This document shows, piece after piece, positions 1-8,774 of a DNA stretch of 64,000 nucleotides. This DNA comes from JAFKFI01 sp963795435. Lineage in GTDB: Bacteria > Pseudomonadota > Alphaproteobacteria > Acetobacterales > Acetobacteraceae. Position numbers and translations under genes: made by a program. The stretch is from positions 1-64,000 of the forward strand of contig CAWCHV010000001.1 in the NCBI GenBank assembly GCA_963795435.1. Reading direction: 5' to 3'. Within the stretch, counting starts at the first letter, position 1. Every line of letters starts with the position of its first letter. The notes below the pieces were generated by a model. That model saw nothing but the letters and a program-made list of their open reading frames with translations. It was not told where the DNA came from and did not search any database.

Positions 1-1323
1 ACGAAGCTATAGCGTTCGGAATGGTATCGCGACAGCGGCACGTTCAGCTCGCCGAGCGCCTTTTCGATCGCATCCATCATGACGTCCGGCCCGCAAATGA
101 AGTACCTCATGGTCGGCATACGGCGGCGACAGGTAGCGCTTGAACAGGTCGGCGTTGATGAAGCCCCGCTCGCCGGTCCAGCCTTCCGGCGGGCTCGACA
201 GCACATGGACGACCGTCAGCTTGAGCCGTGGGGTCACCGCCTCCAGCTCCTCGCGGAAGGTGATCGAGTCCCAGTCCCGGCTGCCATAGAGCAGGATCAC
301 CGGACGGGGGTCGCCGCGGTCGGCGAGGGTGCGAAGAATGCTCATCATCGGCGTGATGCCGACGCCGCCGGCGATCAGCACGTTCATGTCCGCCGGGTTA
401 CGGCCGAGGGTGAATGCGCCATAGGGCCCGTCGAGATAGACGCGCTGCCCGACCGGCACCCTGCCGATCGTGCTGGTGAAGTCGCCGAGATTGCGGATCG
501 TCATCTCGACCTGCCCGTCCGCGACGGCGGCGCTGGATGAGAACGAAAAAGGGTGCCCCGTGATCTTGAAGGGGCTGCCGAACACGGTCAGCCAGCCAAA
601 CTGGCCCGGGCTGAAGCGGAAGCCGGAATGGCCGTCCGGTTGCATCGCCAAAGTCCAGCTATCGCCGCGTTCCCGGCGCAACTCAGCCACGCGATAGGGC
701 CGCCGGAGCATGAACAGCGGCTTGACGACACGCACGTAAAGCAGCAGCCCGATCCATAGGATCGTCAGAGCAATCCACAGCACCCGCTTCCAGGGCGCGT
801 CCAGGTAGAAGCCCGATCCCACCATGTGCGCGATCCCGGCTGCGATGGCGACAACCGCGAGCCCGATATGAGTGAGGTGCCATGTCTCGTAGCCGATCTT
901 CAGCCGCACGCGCCACAGCGCCGTCACCACGAGCGTGATGACCGCGATAATCGACAGCACGGCGAAACGGGCGCTCCACGGCGCCTGCAGGATATTGAGC
1001 GGCGCGAGCAATGCCGGCTGGATGGCGAACAGGATGAGCGCGTGCGCGACCACCAGACCGACTACGATCAGCGAGATCTCACGATGGAAGTGATAGATGA
1101 CGTCTTCGCCCCACGGTTCGGTCACGTAGCGGAAGCGTGCCGTGAGACCGCATTGCAGGCCCATGATCGCCAGGCCGGAATAGCCGAGCCCAACGGTGAA
1201 CTCCGTCCAGAAACCGCGCGTCGGCGGCAGGGGTCCCGCCATGAGCGCGAACAGCGGGGCGAGGATGAAGAACAGGTAGACGATGATCCAGACGGTCCCA
1301 CGCACGGCGAAAGGGAGTTGCAT
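1..1323 (-). pseudogene. Ferric reductase-like membrane flavoprotein, frameshifted, 3' end beyond window
   Basis: Membrane electron-transfer protein that should pass electrons from NAD(P)H through FAD to a heme-bearing transmembrane domain. The N-terminal ~210 residues hold about six hydrophobic segments with paired histidines (FHREIS, VVAHAL, WHLTHIG, GIAHMVG) typical of the ferric-reductase-like domain. Next come an FAD-binding motif (HPFSFSSS) and a pyridine-nucleotide loop (GGVGITPMMSIL). After residue ~400 the frame is wrong. The expected C-terminus (MRYFICGPDVMMDAIEKAL, then a SRYHSERYSF-like end) is readable in another frame from about position 118 down to 1, so a single-base indel sits near 110-120. 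The start at 1323 (MQLPFAV) precedes the first membrane helix. Family is clear; substrate is unknown. Confidence 0.8.
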
Positions 1324-1523
1324 GGATTGTCCTACTCATTCGATAGCGGCGCGTCCCACATGTCTCTGCACAATCCGCATTCTGACCGGGGCACTTGCAA
1401 GGACGGCGATGTCCACCTTCGGCGATGGAGCGCCCCCTTTACCATTTGTCCGTCGCGGCGTTGCCCAATGCACTCCGGCGCTCCGCCAAGAACACTCGGG
1501 CGCTCTTCTCACCTTTCGCGATC
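1324..1523. other. Intergenic, upstream of the oxidoreductase and left flank of ISKra4 element
   Basis: No convincing complete gene. On the minus strand just outside the IS end, a short open stretch reads IAKGEKSARVFLAERRSA and then stops. It could be the tail of a gene cut by the IS, but it cannot be joined in frame to the other flank, so I do not call it. Confidence 0.3.
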
Positions 1524-2958
1524 GAGACCGTCCGAAACCTGGGGGGTCATGCAGCGCGACGGAACGGCCGCCGCGCCCAGCGCTCGGCGGCGCCGTGGTC
1601 CCGATCCAAGGTGCCATTTGCCATCGCGGTTCGGACCTTCAGCATCAGATGGGCCCCTCTCGGCGACCAACGCATCTGCTGGTTCGCGCCCATCCGGCGA
1701 TGCAGCAGCCATTGCACCGTGCCCTCAGTGGGCGCCGTCGAGATCGGCTCGTCGCCGTGCCGCGCCGTCGCATAGTCGATGATCAGGGCGGCTTGTCCGG
1801 TCACGTATGTCTCAAGGCCACGCAGCAATCCAGCCACCTTGCCCGCCGCCTTGCCCGCCGCCGCGGGCGACGCCGCGGCAGCAATCGCGTCAAGTCCCAC
1901 CAGCGTATCGCCCGTGAGATCGAGTGCCCGCTCGACCTGACCGTGCCACAGACGCCAGCGAATGTGCTCGACGGCGTCAGCAAGGCGGGCGCGTTCCCGA
2001 CGATCGTCATCCGTGATATTCGGCCAGCCCTTCACCGCCTGGGCAACATGCTGAACCCGCATCGCCAAATGAAACCAATCAAGTACGTGACAAGTCGGAC
2101 CGACACTCGCCGACTCTCCCAGCGATCGCGGCCCGTCGGCACCATCGCTCAGGATGGTGGTCTCCGAGCATGGTGTCGCGCCAAGGCGATGCATTACGCC
2201 GCGCAACTGCTGGATCTGCCGATCGGCCTCGACCGGAACGCTGCTGAAGGCGATCCGCTTGCCGTCATCGTTGCTGGCCTGTGCGACGAACACCTCGAAG
2301 GTTCGCGCCTGGTAGCTGCGAACTGCACGCACGTGACCGGAGTCGATGGACAGCGTGATCGTCTCCGCCTCTGCCGCCGGCGCTGTCGGATGGTATCTAT
2401 CGTCGGGGGATCGTCGACCGGGAAGAAGTCCTCCAGCAAGGTGCGGGCACGGCGATAGGGGAGCAAGGCGCCGAGCTTGGCCATAACGCGCTCATACTCA
2501 GGCGTGCAGCGATCCGGCATGATCGCCGTCACCGGCGAGATGGTTGTGCGCAGGGTCACGCTGCACGAGCAGGGCGCAAAGCGGGGCGCTCGGACCTCCA
2601 CCACCCCAAACAGCGACTGCAGCCGCCGCGCACGCCGGTCCTTCAGCGGACGTTGTTCACCACATCGCGCGCAGCGTCGCCGACCCTGGCAGTGCTCCTC
2701 GGCTTGAGCCTGAACGAGGTGGCGCTGCAGGCTGCCAAGGACCGCCTTGGCCTCAGCGAGCGACAACCCCAGCGTCGCCGCCGAGTACTCAGTTGTCATG
2801 CTGCCGCCAACGTGTAACTCATGAACCTGCACGGCGCCCACCGCGCCGGACAGTTCCAATATGACGCGCCACTGCACCGGCTCGCTCCCGTTCCTGCGAG
2901 GGGCCAGAGCACCATACCCCGCGACCTCCAGGGGACCCCCCAGGTTTCGGACGGTCTC
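1524..2958 (-). mobile_element. ISKra4-family insertion sequence
   Basis: The ends are perfect 25-bp inverted repeats, 1524-1548 (starting GAGACCGTCCGAAACC) and 2934-2958 (its reverse complement), about 1.43 kb apart. Between them lies one minus-strand transposase of the ISKra4 type. No clear target duplication is visible in the immediate flanks. The element is non-autonomous as read, because the transposase is frameshifted. Confidence 0.85.
1547..2877 (-). pseudogene. ISKra4-family transposase, frameshifted
   Basis: The N-terminal part (from a GTG at 2877, VQWRVILELSGAVG) carries the ISKra4 signatures AATLGLSLAEAKAVL and LVQAQAEEHC and a zinc-ribbon-like C-x2-C near GRRRCARCGEQR. It continues to PPTIDTIRQ near 2390. 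The rest (SIDSGHVRAVRSYQARTFEV, then ILSDGADG and HVLDWFHLAMR with catalytic acidic residues, ending at 1547) is in a different frame. One indel in the repetitive GCCGCCG tract near 2385-2395 explains this. Programmed frameshifting is not usual in this family, so I treat it as a broken gene. Confidence 0.8.
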
Positions 2959-3306
2959 ATGCGTACCAGGAGGCCAGTTCGTTAGTTCCGGCCGTATTGC
3001 GCACCAGATGGTCCAAGGCATGACGCTGTTCGACAGCACGGTGGCGGCGACCATCATGCGTGCCGGAAGGGGCGGATCTGAACCGACGCTGCCCGCGTCT
3101 GCCGTATCGTGATTGGACGCGCGCCGCGGGCGGCGGATCGACACCAGTCGCGTCAAGGCCAGTCGCTACGCTCGCCGAGGGGTACGGTTTCCAGCGATGC
3201 CTGCGACTGACCACGTCACCAGCCAGCCGGGCTGGTGACTCCCAAGGCGGCGGACTGCGCCGGGGCAGGGGACCCGGAAGGGGGCCTGGAGCGCTTGCTA
3301 CCCGAT
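2959..3306. other. Non-coding stretch between ISKra4 and the three-gene operon
   Basis: About 350 bases without a supported gene. Reading frames here are short and of poor amino-acid quality. The stretch probably includes the promoter of the downstream operon, but no clear -35/-10 pair could be assigned by eye. Confidence 0.3.
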
Positions 3307-3340
3307 AGCTGTCATCTCTCCCTGGGGGGAGATGACAGCT
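3307..3340. promoter_or_regulatory. Perfect 12-bp inverted repeat upstream of operon
   Basis: AGCTGTCATCTC (3307-3318) and GAGATGACAGCT (3329-3340) are exact reverse complements separated by a 10-base loop (TCCCTGGGGG). The right arm ends 7 bases before the GTG at 3348. It could be an operator for an autoregulator (the first gene has a winged-helix region) or an RNA hairpin over the ribosome-binding site. It lacks a following T-run, so an intrinsic terminator is unlikely. Confidence 0.6.
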
Positions 3341-3347
3341 TGACATC

Positions 3348-4613
3348 GTGATCAAATTGAGTGACTCCTTCGTCCGCATGAAGTCCATACCGTCCATTTC
3401 CAGGCTAGATTACCTCGATGTCGTACTGACGGCAGCCTGTCGCACTGAGGATGGGCCAACCCTCAACGAAGTCAGGATCGCCATCGGCCAGCATGTCGAC
3501 GATCTCGCGTTGCGCGGCGAGGCCCACCGGACACGCGATTGGCGACACCCGATGGCGTATTACGACACTGCCGTGAGCTGCGTCCGCGAGCTCATGCGAT
3601 GGGGGATGATCGAGGACGCTCCGCTCGCCGACAGCGCCAGCCGGTTCGAACGGATCCGACACCAGCGTGTGCGCCTAACGCCCGAGGGCCGGCGGATGAC
3701 TGGGTTGGGCGCAGCGGAACGCAGAGATCTGTTCGGTCGGCGGATGCTGGCACGTTACGACCTGTTCCGCGATCTGATGGAGCTGCTCAGCGCGCACGAT
3801 CTCCTCGTGCCGGAGCTGTCCGACACGCAAGTCAAGGACGCTTTTTCGGTCCCATTGCGGCCAGCCGAAGATCAGGACGGCTGGGGCCGGCTGGCGGCCG
3901 TCGCGACCGATGCTCTGGGGCGCAAGCGTCCGGCTGGCGGCCGCCCGCCTGCGGAGACGCCGCCGAGGGACCAGCTCGCCTTGGAACTAGGTCGTCATCT
4001 GCGGCGCCGGTTCCGCACGCGCACGCCGGAGAACCTCAAGGAAGTGACGGGCGCAGTGAACAAGGCGATCGCACAGGGTGTGCTGCGCGCCGCGGGATTC
4101 GACGGCGACTGGAACGCGTATGACCGGTGCCTGCGCTGGGGCCGAGATCTCTACTTATGCAATGACGCCCGCCATGTCGTCGGGTCCACCGGCTGGATGG
4201 CATGGTCGGCATCGAAGGTCGCGTGGGACGGCAGCGGCTTCCGCATCGAGCGCCGCGGCGTGGCCCGGCACCGCGAGGACGTGCAGGAGGCGCTGACGCA
4301 GGCCTACGCGGACATCGCTGCTGCGCGCAAGACCGGAAGCGTTCAGGTTCCCTTGGTGCCGATCTACGAGGTGCGTGAAACGGCGGCGTTCCGGGCGCGT
4401 GTTTGCGACGAGGTCGTCGACAACGTGCTTGGCGACATGGCCTTCTCGCGCTCCGGCCATTCGCTGGTGATCCGACTTCACCTGGCTGATCTCAAGGATT
4501 TCGTCCCGAGTGCGCGGCCGTTCCGCATCAACGGCCGACGCTATTTCTACATCTCGATGCATCCACCCGAGCAGGAAAAGTCGCAGGCCTTGCTGGAGGG
4601 GCCGGAGATATGA
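3348..4613 (+). CDS. Winged-helix-like protein of unknown function, gene 1 of putative defence-like operon
   Basis: 421 residues from a GTG at 3348; an in-frame ATG at 3378 (MKSIPSISRL) is an alternative start. Residues ~20-115 look like a winged helix: helices around DYLDVVLTA and AVSCVRELMRWGMIED, then a strand-turn-strand ending RVRLTPEGRRM. The middle is charged and contains ELGRHLRRRFRTRTPE; the C-terminal ~70 residues end in paired strands (RPFRINGRRYFYISMHP). No enzymatic motif is visible. It overlaps the ATPase gene by four bases (ATGA), so the two are translationally coupled. I infer a DNA- or complex-binding partner, possibly also autoregulating through the inverted repeat just upstream. 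No named family was recognised. Confidence 0.8.
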   Translation: MIKLSDSFVRMKSIPSISRLDYLDVVLTAACRTEDGPTLNEVRIAIGQHVDDLALRGEAHRTRDWRHPMAYYDTAVSCVRELMRWGMIEDAPLADSASRFERIRHQRVRLTPEGRRMTGLGAAERRDLFGRRMLARYDLFRDLMELLSAHDLLVPELSDTQVKDAFSVPLRPAEDQDGWGRLAAVATDALGRKRPAGGRPPAETPPRDQLALELGRHLRRRFRTRTPENLKEVTGAVNKAIAQGVLRAAGFDGDWNAYDRCLRWGRDLYLCNDARHVVGSTGWMAWSASKVAWDGSGFRIERRGVARHREDVQEALTQAYADIAAARKTGSVQVPLVPIYEVRETAAFRARVCDEVVDNVLGDMAFSRSGHSLVIRLHLADLKDFVPSARPFRINGRRYFYISMHPPEQEKSQALLEGPEI

Positions 4614-5890
4614 TCGACAAATACGAATTTATGGATGCCAAATGGGGATTCCCGCGGGCCCCCATTGGCGAGCAGTTCGACGGACCAGATGACCCGTTCA
4701 GCCGGGCTGCCTGCGCGGCCGAGGCCGACCAGTTCGAGCGGAAACTCATTGCCGGCGCCATCCGCGGCCGGATGACATACTGCTACCTCTGGTCTGAGCC
4801 GCATCCCAACCTGCCGCCCGATCCGTCCGGCACTGGCTACGGTAAGACGAAGCAAATGCGCCGGGCCGAGCGCGACATTAGCACCGACTTCGGCCGCGCG
4901 CTGCTGGAGCGCACTGGGATGCGCAAGCCGCCGCTTATCGCCGCCGCGTACACCCGCCTCGACAACGAGGACACCAGAGGGCTGTATGGGGTGCTATTCA
5001 GCGCAGTCGAACAGTGGGCGGACGCCTCAAGGTGCCCCGGACCTGGCGGCAACTCGGTGCTGCGCGCCGCACGTGCCGCCATCGTCAAACGACTTGGCTG
5101 TGACAACGACGATTTGGACGCGATCCGCCATGAGGTTGAGCGGGTCCGCAGGGCTCGACCTGGCGGACGCACGCTGGCGCCGCTCCGGGCGGATTTCCTT
5201 GGCGCGTTCTGCGCTTCCGACGAGGATGTCTTGCCGGCCGTCCTCGGAGAGATCAAGGCACCAACCCGAACGCGGAGTGGCCTTGCCTACTTCCAGGCGG
5301 CGCATGCCTGCTTGATGGCGGCGGGCGTCGAACACGTGTTTATTCTGTTTGACCAGCTCGAGTACCTGGTGACCAACAGAGCGGTCCCGAAAAGCCAGAG
5401 GTCGAAGGAGATTGCCAGGTTTCGTACGGTGTTCACCGAGGACCCGGCGTTGCGCGAGTGCTGCCACGTCATCTTCACGCTGCACCGTCGCGCCTCACAG
5501 GTGCTTGAGGAGCACTGGGAGGCCAACCGCCTGCCGCCGTTCGAACCGGTGGGCAGCAACCAGCAGGCGATCGTCGTCCTGCGGGGTCTCGCGGCGCCAG
5601 AGAATGTTGGTGACCTGCTCACCGCGTACCTCAACGTGGCGAGGCCTGACGGCCACCCGAAGTTCGACACCGCCTATCCCGTCGACCCAACGGCCTTCCC
5701 GCTGCTTTGGGAGATGTCGACCGCGCGGCCGGGCATCATATTGCGGGTCGTCCGGGCGGCGCTGGATCTGGCCGCGGAGGAAAACCGCCCGGTGGTCACC
5801 ACCGCGATCATCGAGCGGGTCATGGACAGCCCGACTATCGTGCGTTCAACCGCGAGCACCGGCGAGAATGCTGCCTCACTCGTGCTCTGA
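4610..5890 (+). CDS. AAA+/Cdc6-like P-loop ATPase, gene 2 of putative defence-like operon
   Basis: 426 residues from the ATG that overlaps the upstream stop. A Walker A loop, SGTGYGKTK, sits at residues ~73-81. A hydrophobic strand followed by acidic residues (VFILFDQLE, ~243-251) is the Walker B equivalent, with DQ in place of DE. CCHVIFTLHRRA (~285-296) fits sensor 1. The C-terminus, WEMSTARPGIILRVVRAAL (~377-395), resembles the sensor-2/lid of Orc/Cdc6-type and STAND ATPases. The long insertion between Walker A and B (~160 residues) is unusual. Its position between a winged-helix protein and a nuclease-like protein suggests an ATP-driven sensor or loader. The P-loop assignment is firm; the role is inferred. 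Confidence 0.82.
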   Translation: MIDKYEFMDAKWGFPRAPIGEQFDGPDDPFSRAACAAEADQFERKLIAGAIRGRMTYCYLWSEPHPNLPPDPSGTGYGKTKQMRRAERDISTDFGRALLERTGMRKPPLIAAAYTRLDNEDTRGLYGVLFSAVEQWADASRCPGPGGNSVLRAARAAIVKRLGCDNDDLDAIRHEVERVRRARPGGRTLAPLRADFLGAFCASDEDVLPAVLGEIKAPTRTRSGLAYFQAAHACLMAAGVEHVFILFDQLEYLVTNRAVPKSQRSKEIARFRTVFTEDPALRECCHVIFTLHRRASQVLEEHWEANRLPPFEPVGSNQQAIVVLRGLAAPENVGDLLTAYLNVARPDGHPKFDTAYPVDPTAFPLLWEMSTARPGIILRVVRAALDLAAEENRPVVTTAIIERVMDSPTIVRSTASTGENAASLVL

Positions 5891-5909
5891 TCATGGTCGG
5901 ACGACAGGG

Positions 5910-6678
5910 GTGCGAGACCGTCGCCTGGCGGGTGGCTTGGCTCGCGCGCGCCGCACGGCGCGGCGCGGCGCCGCCCCCGGCCGGGCACGATGGCAAGACA
6001 TCGTATTCCGCACCATCCGCGCGAGCCGGCCCTATCTGGACGTGCAGGGACCCGGGCACCATCGGTTGTCTGGCCGCTACGGCAAGAGTGGGCTTCCGGC
6101 CGAGTTCGACACGGCGGTCAGCCACGACCCGCGGGCATTGACTATCGTGGAGTCGAAGGCTGTGGCCGACTACGCGCTACGCCGCGACGCCGCGCTGGTG
6201 CTGTCCGGCAAGATCCGCGACCATGAAATGGGTCCGGGCTTCGGTTGGGTCAATGTGAACCCCTTCATAGCATCGGCTGGCCTGGTTGGCCCCGAATTCT
6301 GTCGCTGGTGCTTCGTCGAGGCGATCGACGTGACCGACCCCCGCCGGTTCCCACTGGCGGTGCTGACCCGGTTACCCAGCTTCGTCCGCCCCGAGTTGGG
6401 GGGCTCTCGGTTGTGGGAGGCGCACGCGGCGCTTTGCAACGCCCTGGCACTGACGGCAGGGCGGGTCGAGGCTGGGCCGGTATGCGGTACGCGCCTTGCT
6501 GCGGACGCGACGGCTCCGGCAGGGTCCCGAGGGGCTGGCCGCCTTGCAGGAGACCCTCTCCGATCGCGTCTGGTCGGCGCTCGTGCGGGACGCGCGCGAG
6601 CAAAGCGGCGGCACGGAGGCTGTCCTGGACGGCGTCGCGCGGGACTTTGCCCGGATCGGTGTAACGGTTCTGGGCTGA
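5910..6678 (+). pseudogene. PD-(D/E)XK nuclease-like protein, gene 3 of operon, one frameshift
   Basis: Read from a GTG at 5910, 19 bases after the ATPase stop. The protein has a nuclease-like core, LPAEFDTAV, followed after 13 residues by LTIVESKA. This gives D67 and E81-x-K83, the spacing expected of PD-(D/E)XK phosphodiesterases. Further on, WEAHAALCNALAL is helical. Near 6465-6475, in a run of Gs, the frame must move by one base to continue as RLGRYAVRALLRTRRL, then DRVWSALVRDAREQ, ending at 6678; total about 255 residues. The indel may be a sequencing error, a mutation, or less likely a slip site. Start choice is uncertain because no strong ribosome-binding site is seen. Confidence 0.68.
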
Positions 6679-6911
6679 TTTCGCCCCGCCACTCTTGCGG
6701 CGCCGGGGTACAAGGTTGCACCGCTAGTATTGCCTGGCGCCATCACGCACAAACTGCACGCTCGGGGCCGCTACTGCATCTTGCGCCCATAACACTCAGT
6801 GGTCTGCGGGAAAGGATGAGAGGTTGCTCGGCCCAGGCGTACGATGCAGTGTTCGTTCTGCGCGAAGCCATCGCCACACGCCGGGAAACACCGGCGAATT
6901 GGGGGGCCGGG
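6679..6911. other. Non-coding stretch after the operon
   Basis: About 230 bases with no supported gene, repeat or clear terminator. Confidence 0.3.
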
Positions 6912-7100
6912 TATGGGCCAAGTCTATCTGCATACCTACAGGTACTAAGGGCGTCCTCAAATTGGAGGTCGATAACGCTTGGGGGGCGGCCTTGGCGGCG
7001 TTCGCCAAAACCGGCAATTACGGCAACGTCGAATCCGGCGTTCGTCACATCAAGGGTTATGGAACGGGTTGGGGTGGCTATGTCCTGATCGAGGTGGACA
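6912..7100 (+). pseudogene. Fragment of a small unknown protein, truncated by IS5 remnant
   Basis: An ATG at 6912 opens MGQVYLHTYRY and then hits a stop. From about 6944 another frame continues with good protein character (KGVLKLEVDNAWGAALAAF, YGNVESGVRHI, GWGGYVLIEVDS). Reading fails at about 7100, where the IS5-family transposase fragment begins. It is probably the first two thirds of a ~100-residue protein with one frameshift, cut by the IS. The alternating strand and helix pattern would suit a ferredoxin-fold dimeric alpha-beta barrel protein, but I do not recognise the family. Confidence 0.35.
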
Positions 7101-7940
7101 GCGCATCCGGCGTAGGCCGTAGGAACGCTTGCACGTGCCGAACACCTTTTCGATCCGGGCACGCACGCGCCGCACCGCGGCATTGTGCGCCTTCAGGCGT
7201 GCCAGGGCTTCCGGACCACCCCAGGTGCCGGTATGCACGACGCGTGGATTGCCGCCGCGGGCACGAATCACAGCTTCGGGCCTGCTGCCGGAGAAGGCGG
7301 TGTCGCCGTATGTGTCCCCGGGCGCGTCGGGCAGCACCGCGTCCAGTTCGGCGGCGTCGTGAACGTTCGCAGTCGTGACCTCGACACCGCGAATCAACCC
7401 GGCTTCCTGGTCGGTCGCGACGTGCGCCTTGTAGCCGTGCGTCGGCTTGCGCCTGCGATGGCCCGACCAACGCGCCTCGTCATCGTGTTGAATGCTGGCC
7501 GACGGGATCAGGGTCGCGTCCACCAGGGTGCCGGTTCGCATCACGAGGCCGCGCTGATCGAGTTGACGTGTGATGATTTCAAACAGCGGCCGATCAAGCC
7601 CACGGCGCACCAACTCGGCACGGAAGCGGACGAAGGCGGTGCGCTCGGGCGTGGCCTCGCTCGCGACGAAGCCGCAGAAACGCCGGAAGCTGGCCCGGTC
7701 ATCAAGCGCTTCCGCCAATCTCACATCGGACAAATCGTGCCATGTCGCCAACAGCAGAGCGCGGAACAACGCCAGCGGCGGCCAACCCGGCTCGCCTTTC
7801 GGCGCCGCCGAGATGTCGGCGAGTAAACGGTCCACCTCCGTCCAGTCCACCAGCGCCGCCACCTCATCCAACGACGACCTTTGGCGGCCGTGCGCATCCG
7901 CAAATCCGAGCCGCTCCTGCCCGATCCGACGACGCGCCAT
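7100..7940 (-). pseudogene. IS5-family transposase, C-terminally truncated
   Basis: DDE transposase from ATG 7940 (MARRRIGQERLGF). It shows the DUF772-like N-terminal domain (PPLALFRALLLATWHDLSD), the first catalytic Asp region (GTLVDATLIPSAS), the second (YGDTAFSGSR) and the Glu region (RARIEKVFGTCKRSYGLRRM). After GLRRMR the expected C-terminal ~25 residues are replaced by unrelated sequence. The gene therefore ends at a junction near 7100 rather than at its own stop. Confidence 0.8.
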
Positions 7941-7990
7941 TCCCGCCTCCATCATGCTCCGAACACAATGGAATCAGACCGCGCCGCGTC
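7100..7990 (-). mobile_element. IS5-family element, 3' end missing
   Basis: Contains an IS5-family transposase whose last ~25 codons and the adjoining terminal repeat are gone at ~7100. The other end lies somewhere in 7955-7990, but with no partner end the exact terminus cannot be set. Confidence 0.6.
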
Positions 7991-8018
7991 GGCCCAAGCC
8001 ATCCGCGCACAGGTCTCA

Positions 8019-8252
8019 TTAGGGCTTCAACCAGCGTTGCCCGTCTTCGGTAATGATGATCCGGGCCGTCTTGGGGTCAGCGGTGCCGAGTTCAAAGAGC
8101 CGTTCGGTCGTGCCGGAGACGCTAAAGTCTTGGCAAGTTGGGCAGCGGTAGCGGCTGTAATCCCCAACTTTCGGCATGAGCTCTGCGCGGTCATTCCCGC
8201 AATGCGGACAGATCGTCGGGACGGGATAGGGCGAGACGTTCACGGGTGCCAT
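8019..8252 (-). CDS. Small zinc-ribbon hypothetical protein
   Basis: About 77 residues from ATG 8252 (MAPVNVSPYP); an alternative start lies at 8261. Two knuckles, CPHCGN and YRCPTC, separated by ~23 residues, form a zinc ribbon. The remainder (FELGTADPKTARIIITEDG) looks folded. No enzymatic motif is seen. Such small zinc-ribbon proteins occur near mobile elements, sometimes as nucleic-acid binders; that role is only inferred. Confidence 0.55.
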   Translation of the reverse strand: MAPVNVSPYPVPTICPHCGNDRAELMPKVGDYSRYRCPTCQDFSVSGTTERLFELGTADPKTARIIITEDGQRWLKP

Positions 8253-8299
8253 GCAGGTCATATTTCTCTGGGAATAAAATTCGCGGCGAGGCGGCCGGC

Positions 8300-8623
8300 C
8301 TAACGGCTCGGTGCGATCTGTGCACACTGCTGTTCTGTACCGCACCACGGTAGGTCATCTTCGAGGATCAGAGCACTTCCATCCTCCAGGCACTTTCCCC
8401 GTACGGTGTGTCGAATGCCGTCACCGGGAGAGACATAGCCCGTTATCTGTTTCGAACCGTCAGCGGCCTGAACGCAATGGCCTGTGACACCATCGTCAGG
8501 CTGATTGCCGGAAATTGCTTCGACGGGGATGCGCCGATTGAAGAGCGGGGTCGCGGCCGAGCCTGTACCGATTGCGAGCGCAAGCAGGCCAACCGACAAA
8601 GCCACCATCCGGGTATGGGGCAT
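8300..8623 (-). CDS. Small secreted hypothetical protein
   Basis: 107 residues from ATG 8623. The first ~24 residues are a signal peptide (MVALSVGLLALAIGTGSAA, cleavage expected after SAA). The mature part has four cysteines (HCVQ, GKCLED, PWCGTE, QCAQI), which could form two disulfides in the periplasm. No known family was recognised. It is read toward the zinc-ribbon gene downstream. Confidence 0.5.
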   Translation of the reverse strand: MPHTRMVALSVGLLALAIGTGSAATPLFNRRIPVEAISGNQPDDGVTGHCVQAADGSKQITGYVSPGDGIRHTVRGKCLEDGSALILEDDLPWCGTEQQCAQIAPSR

Positions 8624-8678
8624 TATCCGGTCGCCAGCCTTCGGCAGCCGGGCTTTGCGGTCAGCGGCAGCGGTTTGA

Positions 8679-8774
8679 TCACAGCTTCCGCGACAACCAG
8701 ATCCCGCCGCCGCCGGCGATCAGCGCGACGATCGTCGGCCAGACCAGCCACCAGACGATTTGCTCCGTCGTCAC
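8679..8774 (-). CDS. 31-residue single-pass membrane protein
   Basis: A GTG at 8774 overlaps the stop of the upstream reading frame (GTGA). It encodes a peptide starting VTTEQIVWWLVWPTIVALIA, followed by a Gly-rich segment and a positively charged end (SRKL). This is one hydrophobic helix with a positive C-terminus. The overlap with its upstream neighbour suggests a coupled pair of tiny membrane proteins. Function unknown. Confidence 0.4.
   Translation of the reverse strand: MTTEQIVWWLVWPTIVALIAGGGGIWLSRKL

Noticed and set aside
1283..2458. A 391-codon plus-strand frame over the ISKra4 element
   Set aside because: Antisense to the transposase and lacking protein-like composition.
1336..3156. 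Single host gene interrupted by the ISKra4 element
   Set aside because: The two flanks (IAKGEKSARVFLAERRSA on one side, NTAGTNELASWYA on the other) cannot be joined in frame, and neither is recognisable.
3307..3340. Intrinsic terminator at the inverted repeat
   Set aside because: No T-run follows, and the right arm ends only seven bases before a gene start.
5893..6141. ATG-started frame MVGRQGCETVAW as the start of the nuclease gene
   Set aside because: It leaves the frame of the EFD...ESK core. The GTG at 5910 gives a continuous core frame.
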